Shown: positions 32,286 through 40,926 of the stretch, piece after piece | Position numbering within the stretch: the stretch's first letter is position 1 | How the letters are laid out: every line of letters starts with the position of its first letter | Assembly: GCA_022360315.1 (NCBI GenBank) | Contig: JAKSDA010000389.1 | Coordinates: 56,764 to 120,763 of the forward strand | DNA length: 64,000 nt | DNA from: Pseudomonadota bacterium | GTDB lineage: Bacteria; Myxococcota_A; Polyangia; Haliangiales; Haliangiaceae | Direction of reading: 5' to 3' | Made by a program: the position numbers and the translations under genes | The notes under the pieces: model-generated | What the model was told of the DNA's origin: nothing | Seen by the model: the letters and a program-made list of their open reading frames with translations, nothing else | Databases searched by the model: none

Positions 32286-33236
32286 TCACAGATCGCTCCG
32301 ACCGGTTGGATACTGGAGACGCGTGCCGGCATGGAAGGCTCCACTCACGGTCGGGGTAATCTTTGAATCGGCGCGATGAAACAGACCCCTGTCCTTCAAG
32401 TAGCGGTGGACCTTGGGCAGATTATAGCACGGAACCTGCTGGTACAAATGGTGCTCCAAGTGGTAATTATTGAAGAAATAGACCAGAGTGACCAGCCACG
32501 ACGTGCGGCTGCGAGCCGATTGGAAGGCCTCGCTCGTGGTACCAGCATGTTCGGCGTACGGTCGTAGCGCGGCGACCAGGAAACCGGACGCGTGGGGCAG
32601 GGCAACCAGCAGCGCGCCGGCAACTGGATTGTGAACAAAGAGCCAGATGTAGGCAGCCATCCATGCTCCTGACCACAGCAAGTCGAGTCGGGCGTAGTGG
32701 GTCATGGTGCGCAGGTTGAAGCCCATCTTCAAATCAAATTTGCCCAGGGCGATCTTGCAAGTATTGAGGAGATACACCATCTCCACGGCGGGGCGGCCGA
32801 TCAGGATGCGGCTGAGCACGCTCTTGTATTTGGGAAATAGATGAACGTACTCATCCCGCTCTGTGTTGGTGTACATGTGATGATGTCGATGCAGCGAGTG
32901 CTCGCCGACCGTACTGAAAAACGCCACCGGACCGGTGCACAAGACCGCGAGGAACGCCGATATATGGCGATTTCTGCTCAGGTTAAAATGAAAGCCCTCG
33001 TGGCCGACCCAACCCAGAAGGTGAATGCCCTGACCCGCGACCAGCGATAGGGGAATGATCAACGCGACCTGATAGGCCGTAGGCCACGGTGCCTGGTACA
33101 CTTGCCATATCATGACAAGTGAAAAAACCAATAACGAGTAACAATACGCGATGAATCCTGCAGTGCCCCATAACGAAATTTTATAAAATTCTTTGGGCAG
33201 AGTTACCTTTTTAACGCCATCAGCCATGGTTGCCAT
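32286..33236 (-). CDS. Membrane fatty-acid desaturase (three-histidine-box type)
   Basis: 316 aa. Two pairs of transmembrane helices and all three iron-binding boxes: GHEGFHFN, HSLHRHHHMY and NYHLEHHLYQ. It inserts a double bond (or in the acetylenase branch a triple bond) into an acyl chain held on lipid, CoA or ACP. With an acyl-AMP ligase and a stand-alone ACP in the same cluster it recalls the JamB/TtuB acyl-ACP desaturase-acetylenases. AAGGA stands upstream of the ATG at 33236. Confidence 0.9.
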   Translation of the reverse strand: MATMADGVKKVTLPKEFYKISLWGTAGFIAYCYSLLVFSLVMIWQVYQAPWPTAYQVALIIPLSLVAGQGIHLLGWVGHEGFHFNLSRNRHISAFLAVLCTGPVAFFSTVGEHSLHRHHHMYTNTERDEYVHLFPKYKSVLSRILIGRPAVEMVYLLNTCKIALGKFDLKMGFNLRTMTHYARLDLLWSGAWMAAYIWLFVHNPVAGALLVALPHASGFLVAALRPYAEHAGTTSEAFQSARSRTSWLVTLVYFFNNYHLEHHLYQQVPCYNLPKVHRYLKDRGLFHRADSKITPTVSGAFHAGTRLQYPTGRSDL

Positions 33237-33361
33237 CGTTTTTCCTTAGCCTGGAGACTTGGCGGACCCGCACGTGCGAAGAAGAACGGCGCGATGCCCG
33301 GCACCACTCGACGCAAAAAACGTCCTTTGCGGCGTGCCAGCAATACCGTCCACTCGGCTGC

Positions 33362-34417
33362 TCAGGCGGAGTTCGCGGTACCAATGTTTTGTTTAGACAT
33401 CGCTTTGTCGGCGGTTTCCGGGGACGCAGACGAGGTTTCCTCGGGATTCACAGCAGCGGCGTGGGGGTCGAAACGCTGCCGGTAGAAGGCATGGGTCTCC
33501 GCGATCGCGCTGTCGATATCGCTGTCGACATAGCCCAGGTCTTTTTGCGCCTCGGTTGGCTCAAAATACACCTTGTCGGACATGGTGCCAACCCAGCTAG
33601 TCTCGCGCCAGCCGGAATTGCGGCCGCGTATCTTGCGATAGGCGATAACCAGGAGGCTGAGCATGAAGAGCAGGGTCCTGGGGACCGTGCGCACTTTGCG
33701 TTTCTGGCCGGATAGTTCGACAAACCGCTGGATCACTTCTTGCCAGGTGCGATTCACGCCACCGGCCAGGTACTTGGTCCCGTGTTCAGCGCGTTCCAGG
33801 GCCTCGGCGATGATAGAACCCAGGGTGGTCGCTGAAATCCAGTTCGTGCCGCCAGGCAGGAAAAGCAGCGGTTTGTTGCCGTAGACCATCTTGCTGATAA
33901 TTTTGCCGAACCCATCCACGTCGGACCATGGTATGGGGCCCATCACCCACGAGGGCGCCACGCAGGACACGTTCATGGTGTTGCCGCCGGCCTCGATGGC
34001 TGCGTCCTCGGATTCGAAACGCGAACGGATATAGGCTTGCACGCGCAGCGCGGGCCGCACGGCGTGATAAAACGAAGAAACCAGCACCGCGCGCTTGACG
34101 CCTTTTTCCGCGGCGACACGAAAGAGGTCGGCAATGGCCTCCACATTGGATTTCCTGAAGAAATCCCAGGCGTCTATCTTGGGCTGGAGACGCCAATCCA
34201 GGCCCGTCGCGAACACCAAACCATCGAACTGACGAAATACCTCGGGATCATAGGTCTTTTCGACATAATCACCGGGAACGAAACCAAGCTCCTTGGGCGC
34301 CAGAGTCCTGTCTGGTTCCTTGCGCGCCATTACCGTGACCTCGTGGCCACGGCGCATCAGTTCCATGGCAGCATGGGAACCGATGAGACCGGTTCCACCA
34401 ACGACGAGTACTCGCAT
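33362..34417 (-). CDS. NAD-dependent epimerase/dehydratase-family (extended SDR) protein
   Basis: About 351 aa from the ATG at 34417 (AAAGGA upstream). The Rossmann motif VLVVGGTGLIGSHAAMELMR is intact and NAD(P)-binding continues with GVKRAVLVSSF. The usual catalytic YxxxK reads YIRSRFESE, with Arg at the Lys position, so it may bind rather than turn over, or use another base. A hydrophobic stretch near residue 270 (TLLFMLSLLVIAYRKI) could anchor it to the membrane, as in 3-beta-HSD-like and complex-I-associated SDRs. In this cluster it may reduce or oxidise a 3-oxygenated acyl chain. Confidence 0.78.
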   Translation of the reverse strand: MRVLVVGGTGLIGSHAAMELMRRGHEVTVMARKEPDRTLAPKELGFVPGDYVEKTYDPEVFRQFDGLVFATGLDWRLQPKIDAWDFFRKSNVEAIADLFRVAAEKGVKRAVLVSSFYHAVRPALRVQAYIRSRFESEDAAIEAGGNTMNVSCVAPSWVMGPIPWSDVDGFGKIISKMVYGNKPLLFLPGGTNWISATTLGSIIAEALERAEHGTKYLAGGVNRTWQEVIQRFVELSGQKRKVRTVPRTLLFMLSLLVIAYRKIRGRNSGWRETSWVGTMSDKVYFEPTEAQKDLGYVDSDIDSAIAETHAFYRQRFDPHAAAVNPEETSSASPETADKAMSKQNIGTANSA

Positions 34418-34536
34418 TGTTGATATCCTTTTTTCCAAGGTTATACAGCCATCGGGCGAAAGCCGCGCACTGGCCACAAAAAGACTGGATGCAGCCAGCC
34501 CGCTATTGGACGAACTCGCTTTGGGCCGCTATCGGC

Positions 34537-35379
34537 CTATGCCGCCTGGCCCGAGGGAGCACCCCCGGCGGCCGATTGAGCCTGTTCCTCGAGGCGTTTT
34601 TGACGCAGGGCCCGAACCAGATCCGGCCTTGTTGTGCCCAGTTTGCGTAGCATGGGCAGCACTGCATCGGACAGGAATTGCTGGGAGGTGATGCCCACAC
34701 CCTCGGTCTTGAGGCGGTCGTCATACTCGGGAATCAGACCGACCCCCGGCATGCGAAAATGGTACACGACATGGGCCAGGTCGGCGAGAGTGCCGTCGTA
34801 GTCTTCTTCAAAGAAGAACTGCAGCACCCGACGATAGAATCCGTAATGCGCCGATTCGTCGCGGGAGACCAGGAAGAAGATCTTGTGCAACACGTCGTTG
34901 CCCTCGGCCTTGTACTTTTCCCGCTGATTGGCATAGATCTGATAGGTGGCCAGCTCTTGCAACGCGCCGTAGCAGGTCATGCGCCGGCGGGTTGGGAAGG
35001 GCAGATGCCACTTCTTGGCGAAGATCTTGGCCTCGTAGTCGTCGTACTGTTCGAGAGTGCGGAGCCCCGAACGCAGCAGGTATTCGCGGAAGACCAGGGC
35101 GTGTTTGGACTCCTCGTAGCCCCAATTGGCCTGGAACCACGCGTGACCGAAAATCTCGCGAGTGAGATTGAAGCCGTTGGCTGTGTAATCGGGAACATAG
35201 AGCTCGACTCCGCAAAAGGTTTCGAGGCAGATGGCAGTCTCTTCCCGGTTTTTGGTGGTGTCGAGCTTGTCCCAGGGGACGTCGTCCAGCCAATGCCACC
35301 GGCGATTGCGCTCGGCCTTGTCAAAAAACTCCATGTAGGCCCGGTAGGTCTTCTCTCTGGTCGTAGCACTAACTGCCAT
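34537..35379 (-). CDS. Soluble di-iron acyl-ACP desaturase-like protein (ferritin-like)
   Basis: 280 aa, helical. Two iron-binding motifs are visible: NWGYEESKHALVFREYL (EExxH) and LVSRDESAHYGFYRR (DExxH), with flanking helices supplying further Glu ligands (AICLETF, ALQELATYQ). This is the acyl-ACP desaturase (PF03405) arrangement; relatives also act as N-oxygenases. It overlaps the ACP gene by 11 bp, strongly implying that its substrate is acyl-ACP made on that carrier. Having both a soluble and a membrane desaturase in one cluster is unusual. Confidence 0.85.
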   Translation of the reverse strand: MAVSATTREKTYRAYMEFFDKAERNRRWHWLDDVPWDKLDTTKNREETAICLETFCGVELYVPDYTANGFNLTREIFGHAWFQANWGYEESKHALVFREYLLRSGLRTLEQYDDYEAKIFAKKWHLPFPTRRRMTCYGALQELATYQIYANQREKYKAEGNDVLHKIFFLVSRDESAHYGFYRRVLQFFFEEDYDGTLADLAHVVYHFRMPGVGLIPEYDDRLKTEGVGITSQQFLSDAVLPMLRKLGTTRPDLVRALRQKRLEEQAQSAAGGAPSGQAA

Positions 35380-35683
35380 GGCTGTGTTTCTTTTCTTGCA
35401 AGGGTTGATGATGTTTGCGGATCAGAGCGACAAAGCCCGGGATATCGTTGATCTTGGACATCTCGTCGTCAGAGAATAGGATGTTCAGCTTGTCCTCGAC
35501 ATAACCGACCATTTCGAGAGCACAAACCGATTCGATGCCCAGATCGGCCAGCGTGGACGTCATAGTCATGGCATCGCTGCTGGCTGCGGCAACCTTTGGA
35601 TCCGCGTATGCAAGGGCGTCCCGAAGCAACTGTAGAATGTCCGCATCTGTATTTACTTCGTGGATGGCAGAATTGTCAACCAT
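35369..35683 (-). CDS. Acyl carrier protein
   Basis: About 104 aa. TLADLGIESVCALEMVGYVE carries the phosphopantetheine-attachment serine (Ser52) in a variant LGIES motif, followed by helix II and an acidic helix III (LFSDDEMSKINDIPG). The ATG at 35683 has GAGGAG 8 bp upstream; a TTG five codons earlier is unlikely. It is a dedicated carrier for the neighbouring acyl-AMP ligase rather than the housekeeping ACP, since no fab genes are near. Confidence 0.9.
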   Translation of the reverse strand: MVDNSAIHEVNTDADILQLLRDALAYADPKVAAASSDAMTMTSTLADLGIESVCALEMVGYVEDKLNILFSDDEMSKINDIPGFVALIRKHHQPLQEKKHSHGS

Positions 35684-35743
35684 TGCGTTTCTCCTCAAAA
35701 AAGTTATATGCGTTGGAGTTATCCATAGGGCGTTGATACATTT

Positions 35744-36595
35744 TTACTGAATACGGCGAAGTACCAGCTGAGCCAGCGATTGATACCCCTCGTCAAACGA
35801 ACGGACACAGGCGCTCAGATAACGCCTGTAGTCGTCGAACAGAGCCTCGCTCGATTCGGCCACGACCCTGTCGCGATTGGCGATCAGGCGATCCAGCCAG
35901 GCCTGAGAGGTGTCACGGTAGTGCTCACGACGGGTGTGGACCTCGAGGATTTCCCAGTGCGGGCTCACCGCTGCGGCAATCACTTCGAGGCGCGGCGAAA
36001 TGGCGCCCGGAAAGATGGCATAGGTGGCCCAGGCAAGTTCGCGCAGCGCGGCGCCGCGGCGGGGAATACGACCGCCAATGACCGTCTGCAAGCCAAACAG
36101 GCTATCGCTTTTGGTCCACGACCACACCTTGCGGAAGTAGTTGCGGTAGATTTCCACGCTTTCACCTGACCGCGCCTGCTCGGGCGAGGCCAGATGTTCG
36201 AACATACCGATACTGATCGCCGCGTCAAACGGGCGATCGGGTTGATAGTCCTCGTAGTTGATGCAGGCAACCTCGGCGCCGGGAAAGTCCTGTTGTGACA
36301 GATAGTCGTACTGGGCACGGGACAGGGTGATGCCCACCACGTCGCGCAATCCCTTGTCGCGGGTCAGGTAGCCGAGTACACCGCCCCAACCACAGCCAAT
36401 GTCGATTACCCGGCTGTCACGAGTGAGGCGAGTTTTTTCGTAGAAGAACTGCAGTTTGTTGACCTGAGCATCGTCTAGATTATCGTCGGGGTTCAAAAAG
36501 AGCCCGCAGGAATAGTTCATTCGCTTGTCCAGCCAGAGGCTGAAAAAATCGTTGGAAACGTCGTAACTGACTGCAATCTGTGCTTGATTAGACAT
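35744..36595 (-). CDS. Cyclopropane-fatty-acid-synthase-like SAM methyltransferase
   Basis: About 283 aa. Opens with AVSYDVSNDFFSLWLDKRMN, the CFA/mycolic-acid-synthase signature, then SAM motif I RVIDIGCGWGGVLGYLT and SIGMFEHLASPEQ (the MFEH motif). It is shorter than housekeeping CFA synthase because the N-terminal lipid-binding domain is missing, as in enzymes that act on ACP- or CoA-bound chains. GGGGAGA precedes the ATG at 36595. Its place between the acyl-AMP ligase and ACP genes suggests that it methylates or cyclopropanates the ACP-bound unsaturated chain. Confidence 0.88.
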   Translation of the reverse strand: MSNQAQIAVSYDVSNDFFSLWLDKRMNYSCGLFLNPDDNLDDAQVNKLQFFYEKTRLTRDSRVIDIGCGWGGVLGYLTRDKGLRDVVGITLSRAQYDYLSQQDFPGAEVACINYEDYQPDRPFDAAISIGMFEHLASPEQARSGESVEIYRNYFRKVWSWTKSDSLFGLQTVIGGRIPRRGAALRELAWATYAIFPGAISPRLEVIAAAVSPHWEILEVHTRREHYRDTSQAWLDRLIANRDRVVAESSEALFDDYRRYLSACVRSFDEGYQSLAQLVLRRIQ

Positions 36596-36667
36596 GATTT
36601 CTCCCCACAAAATGCTGCATTGCCAAAGATGTTGCACTGCAATGAGGCGATCGAGCCGTTGGCCAGG

Positions 36668-38371
36668 CTAGGCCGCAGCTCGCTGTCGCCGTAGGTTGAT
36701 ATAGAGCGCTCGGGTGCGGCGGCGTTGAATCTTGCCGCTCGTGGTCTTGGGCAGTTTGCCGCGATCCCACAGGGCCACGTCGGCGGGAACGATACCAAAC
36801 GCATCGCTGATCCTCTGGCGCACGCGGGCAGCAACGGCGCCGCGGTCGCCGCCCTTGGCCTCGGACACGATCACCAGTGACTCGGTATCATTGCCCTGAA
36901 CACCGAAAGCGACCGTATTGCCGCGGCGAATACCCTCCACGTTTTCCACTTCCCACTCAATCGCCTGGGGAAAGTAGTTGCGACCATTGATGATGATCAG
37001 ATCTTTTTTGCGGCCGGATACGAATAGCTCGCCGTTGTGCAGAAAACCCAGGTCGCCGGTATGCAACCAGCCGTTGCGGATCAGCTCGTCCGAAGCTGCG
37101 CGGTCGCCAAAATAGCCGCGAGTCACACTGGGTCCGCGGAATAGGATCTCGCCCACTCGGCCCACCTCGAGGTGATTGCCGTCCGGGTCGACAATGGCGA
37201 CCTGGTGGCCGGGAAAGGTCTTGCCGCAGCTCACCAACTGCAATCCGTCGCGATCCTCGTCGTGACCTGCCGGGGCACGGACGACCAGCTCCTCTTCATA
37301 GGCCTCGCGATCGACCGTCACGGCGCGGAACGGCTGCTCCACATCGGCGAACGTCACAGCCAGGGTGGCCTCGGCCATTCCGTAGCAGGGAGTTAGGGCA
37401 TTGGCAGCCAATCCGGTGCGTCTGTGGGTTTGGTAAAAGTGACGCAGGGTTTCACCGTTGATCGGTTCGGCGCCGCAGCCGACCACCCGCAACTGCTTCA
37501 AGTCGAGGCGCTCGGGGTTGCGTATTCGTTTGGCAGCCAGACCAAAAGCAAAGTTGGGAGCAAAGGTGATGGTGCCACCATACCGAGAAATGGTTTCCAT
37601 CCAAACCGTGGCGCGTCTGATGAAAGCCATAGTTGGAATGAATACCACGTCTACCGCGAACAACAAGGGGGTGATGACAAACCCGATTAGACCCATATCG
37701 TGAAAGAGCGGCAGCCAGGAAACTCCCCGATCGGCATCCGGCTGCAAGCGCAACCCATGGCCGATAGCTCGCGCGTTGGCAATCAGGTTGGCGTGGGAAA
37801 TCACTACGCCCTTGGGTTTGGCTGTAGAACCGGAGGTGAATTGCAGGAAGCAAGGGTCTGTCGGGGTAACTGGCGGCGGCTGTCGGGCCGGATCGGGATC
37901 GGTCCAGTGTTGAATGTCCTCGACCGAGAGCACCCCTTCCAGGTGGGGAAATCCCGCGGTTAGCCCACGGGCTTGTGGTGCCAGCATGGCGCCGGTCAAA
38001 AGAAATCGAGGTTGGGCGTGTTGCAAGATGCCAGACAGGGTTTCCAGATAGCTATTGAGACGATCACCCATGATGGGCGGATAAAGCGGTACTGGCAAGA
38101 TACCCGCCGAAATAGCGCCGAGAAATGACAGCACGAAATTGCGATTGTCGGGCACGATCATGGCCAGGCGATCGCCTTTTTTTAATCCGTGGGCGAGAAA
38201 GAAACGACACCAGCGATCGACTTCTTCGGCCACACGGGCAAACGACCATACCTCTGGTCGTAGTTTGCTGTCGAGGAACGTGAAGCCCTTATTGTGGGTA
38301 CCGGCCAGGCGGGCGAGGGCAGCCGGAATCGTTGTAGGCGGCGCGGTGGTGCCTATTTCTGAATGCGACAT
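36668..38371 (-). CDS. Fatty acyl-AMP ligase (FAAL)
   Basis: 567 aa adenylate-forming enzyme. P-loop LQFTSGSTAKPKGVVISHAN, core GVSWLPLFHDMGLIGF, motif LTPCYGMAEATLAVTF, WLHTGDLGFLHNGELFVSGR and KLPKTTSGKIQRRRTR. The DMGLIG and GMAEATLAV forms and the loop before the C-terminal domain are typical of FAALs, which load free fatty acids as acyl-AMP onto an ACP rather than CoA. It is the first gene of the acyl-ACP cluster and would prime the ACP at 35369-35683. Confidence 0.92.
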   Translation of the reverse strand: MSHSEIGTTAPPTTIPAALARLAGTHNKGFTFLDSKLRPEVWSFARVAEEVDRWCRFFLAHGLKKGDRLAMIVPDNRNFVLSFLGAISAGILPVPLYPPIMGDRLNSYLETLSGILQHAQPRFLLTGAMLAPQARGLTAGFPHLEGVLSVEDIQHWTDPDPARQPPPVTPTDPCFLQFTSGSTAKPKGVVISHANLIANARAIGHGLRLQPDADRGVSWLPLFHDMGLIGFVITPLLFAVDVVFIPTMAFIRRATVWMETISRYGGTITFAPNFAFGLAAKRIRNPERLDLKQLRVVGCGAEPINGETLRHFYQTHRRTGLAANALTPCYGMAEATLAVTFADVEQPFRAVTVDREAYEEELVVRAPAGHDEDRDGLQLVSCGKTFPGHQVAIVDPDGNHLEVGRVGEILFRGPSVTRGYFGDRAASDELIRNGWLHTGDLGFLHNGELFVSGRKKDLIIINGRNYFPQAIEWEVENVEGIRRGNTVAFGVQGNDTESLVIVSEAKGGDRGAVAARVRQRISDAFGIVPADVALWDRGKLPKTTSGKIQRRRTRALYINLRRQRAAA

Positions 38372-39656
38372 GGTGAGAACCTATTCCTTGCGAGCCGAAT
38401 AGAGGTCGATGTGGTACAACAACCCCGTCGACGGCTCGGCGGCAGCTCGGATCCATTTGTAGTAGTGTCTGTAATTGAAGTGTTGTTACTGGTAGATCGA
38501 CACTGAACAAAAATCATTTTGCAGTCGCTCCACGATGTAACAAAATCGATTCACCATCCCCAAATGGGTTACGCGCTGACGGCGACGAGCTCGAGATGCA
38601 GATCCGCTGCTCGGCCAGAGCTGTCGATCGGAGCACGGTTAAAGAACGAGCGGCGGCGGCAATGACCAGTCAAATAGCCACGAACAGGTGTCGTATCAGC
38701 AGAGGCGCGATCGACAGCCGGCTTCCCGTAACAACTGCAACACACTACACCAGCAGCTCGTCTTCTGTTCCATACCAACCCATAAGTCCCATGTTGGAGT
38801 GAGAGCTTACTCGATAATTTTCAGTCTGCCATCAGAAAGTATCTGTACAAGTCAATTTTTTATCCTTGTCCTCGATCGAGAGGAAATACGCGCACAAACT
38901 ACGGTGTTATCTTTGCGTGTCGAGCTACCGATTCACCCGGATGGCAAGCGCGAAAGGGCTGCATGGCTGCTCCAGGTGACCAACCAGCTGTGCTGCAGGC
39001 GGGCAATGCGGAGTTCCCCATATCCCATGTGACAGCTATTCCTCGCCCGAGTTGCGACAAGCAGCATTCGACATCATGCGCATACCGTGGAGTGGGCAGC
39101 GAACTGGGCCGAGCCTCGCAGGCCGAATCGCCCACCAGCAGCTTGGCAAGGGCGTTTGAACCACTTAACACCGCCCGCAAAGACAGCCTGGGACGAGTTT
39201 GTACGAACGAGGAGGCGATCAACGATAAGATTCCCTCGTCATTCCCACATCAACTGCACAGCCCAAGAGGCCGACCCTTCTTCTTCGTTCTCCAGTCCAA
39301 CCCATTCGTCTGATACTAACGAAACAGTTTACTCGAGAAGTTTGACGGTGGCCAATACATATTCTCGTTGAAGTTCATTTTTCTGCCATCATTCAAGTGT
39401 TGCCCCACCGGGGGAGTCCAGGGGGGTAGCACAGCGCTGTGAAACGGCTGCGAGGCAGTGTTCGGGCATTACAAGGCCAGCGAGGAATTGGCTGGCCTTG
39501 TGCGCGGCCGATGACATCTCTGTGACGCGCGGCATGATTCCGCGGTGTTAGCAACAGCGCCAGCGGCGAGGTGAATGATCCCGATCACGGAGCGCATTCT
39601 CTGCCAACATTCCCGCTCGAATGGCCAATGTGGCAAGAAACACAGCAGAGCTCGGC
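38372..39656. other. Long intergenic region, no gene recognised
   Basis: Nearly 1.3 kb, somewhat less GC-rich than its surroundings. I found no frame on either strand with a ribosome site and recognisable motif; open frames are under 120 codons and mutually overlapping. It should hold the promoter of the FAAL operon at its left end. Near the right end is a strong hairpin (39471-39501). Small RNAs or a decayed gene cannot be excluded. Confidence 0.4.
39471..39501 (-). terminator. Inverted repeat downstream of the SUMF1-like gene
   Basis: Perfect 11-bp stem ACAAGGCCAGC / GCTGGCCTTGT with a 9-nt loop, about 155 bp beyond the stop of the gene at 39657. No T-run on either side; possible Rho-independent-like terminator or mRNA 3' end structure. 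Confidence 0.5.
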
Positions 39657-40604
39657 TCAGTGCAGGATGGGGTCGGCTGCGCAGCGAAATCCGACCATAT
39701 CGAGGCCGAGGTTGGGCGGGTTGGCATGGCGATAGCTGGCCCGCAAGCAGTACGAGTTGTTGCCCCAGCCGCCCCCGCGCAGTGCGACCATGCCGGGTCG
39801 GCCCGGAAATGGGCTTGAGGTCCATTCCCACACGTTGCCGGCTATATCGAATAGACCGAAGGGCGATAGCCCTTCGGAGTATTGGCCCACCGGTGCGATT
39901 CTGTAGTACCCGTCGGAAGGATCCGGAGCGCAGCATTTGGGTGTACCGAAATTGCCGCGCAACGTGCCGCGATACGGCGGCTCGTTGCCCCAGGTATAGC
40001 GGCGTCCATCTGTGCCCCTAGCGGCAAACTCCCATTCTACTTCACTGGGCAACCTGAGTTCGTGGTACGCGCAAAACGCTGCCGCATCCCCGGCGGAGAC
40101 CTGGACCACCGGATGGCTGTCTCTATCGGTAATCGATGTCGCTGGCCCATGGGGGTGGCGCCAGTCCGCACCGGGGATATTGGACCAGCGCCGATCGAGC
40201 CATACGCTGCCAAAACCGCGCTCTTCGGGATCAGTTACGTACCCCGTATCAGCCACGAAGCGGGCGAATTGACCATTGGTCACCTCATAGCGCATGAGGC
40301 GAAAGCCGGCCACTGACATGCTCCGCGGTGCCTCGTTGGCATCTCCCCCGGAATCGCCCATGACGAATGTGCCGGCCGGGATGGCGACCAAACTGGCCGT
40401 GGGATGGCCGAGGGCTGCGGCCGGGACTGGACGGTGGGGCAAATCGGTTACCGCGCCGGGCGGTCCGCTGCGCTTTCCCGCTGTGTGCTGCCCGCTCCCT
40501 GGCTGGCATGTCATGTGGGTCAGTGCGCATACGGTCAGCGCTGCGCCCAGCGTGACGCCGGGTGATCGGGACGAAGGATCGGCTGCGGGGATCATCGCGA
40601 CCAT
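39657..40604 (-). CDS. SUMF1/FGE-like (formylglycine-generating-enzyme-family) lipoprotein
   Basis: 315 aa. A hydrophobic leader ending at a lipobox-like cysteine (ALTVCALTHMTC) suggests a lipoprotein. The FGE-sulfatase domain runs from about residue 70: LVAIPAGTFVMGDSGGDANE, YEVTNGQFARFVADTGY, RLPSEVEWEFAARGTDGRRY, GNVWEWTSSPF, RGGGWGN and VGFRCA. The copper-binding cysteine pair of true FGE is not evident, so this is probably a ligand-binding or structural member; many such proteins occur in myxobacteria next to kinases. Confidence 0.85.
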   Translation of the reverse strand: MVAMIPAADPSSRSPGVTLGAALTVCALTHMTCQPGSGQHTAGKRSGPPGAVTDLPHRPVPAAALGHPTASLVAIPAGTFVMGDSGGDANEAPRSMSVAGFRLMRYEVTNGQFARFVADTGYVTDPEERGFGSVWLDRRWSNIPGADWRHPHGPATSITDRDSHPVVQVSAGDAAAFCAYHELRLPSEVEWEFAARGTDGRRYTWGNEPPYRGTLRGNFGTPKCCAPDPSDGYYRIAPVGQYSEGLSPFGLFDIAGNVWEWTSSPFPGRPGMVALRGGGWGNNSYCLRASYRHANPPNLGLDMVGFRCAADPILH

Positions 40605-40656
40605 ACCGTATCAGGTTGGACAACTGCGGTTGGTGGTTACGCAGTAGTATCCGGCC

Positions 40657-40920
40657 ATGAACTATCGTGAAGAGACCACCTGGGTGCTCCGATTCGAAGT
40701 CGGAGCCAGTTTCGACGACGACTACGATGGCGAATTGGACGGTTACGCCTGGCGTGACCAGTTTTACCGCGACGTGCAACCACGGGTTGTTGCGGCCGTG
40801 TTTCGCGAGCTAGAAAAACTGCCAGGATGGAAAGTCCGTCCGGGAAACCGCGGTATGTCCAGCCGGGACGAAATACTCATTCATCTCGAGCTGCGCGAGA
40901 AGGTGGAGGGATCGACGTGA
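40657..40920 (+). CDS. Small conserved-type acidic protein, function unknown
   Basis: 88 aa, no signal or transmembrane segment. ASFDDDYDGELDGYAWRDQF, LEKLPGWKVRPGNRGMSSRD and EILIHLELRE give an acidic alpha/beta protein that I believe is a conserved hypothetical family in myxobacteria, though I cannot name it. It starts 52 bp from the divergent SUMF1-like gene and ends 7 bp before the convergent PEP carboxylase gene. Confidence 0.65.
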   Translation: MNYREETTWVLRFEVGASFDDDYDGELDGYAWRDQFYRDVQPRVVAAVFRELEKLPGWKVRPGNRGMSSRDEILIHLELREKVEGST

Positions 40921-40926
40921 GGCAAG

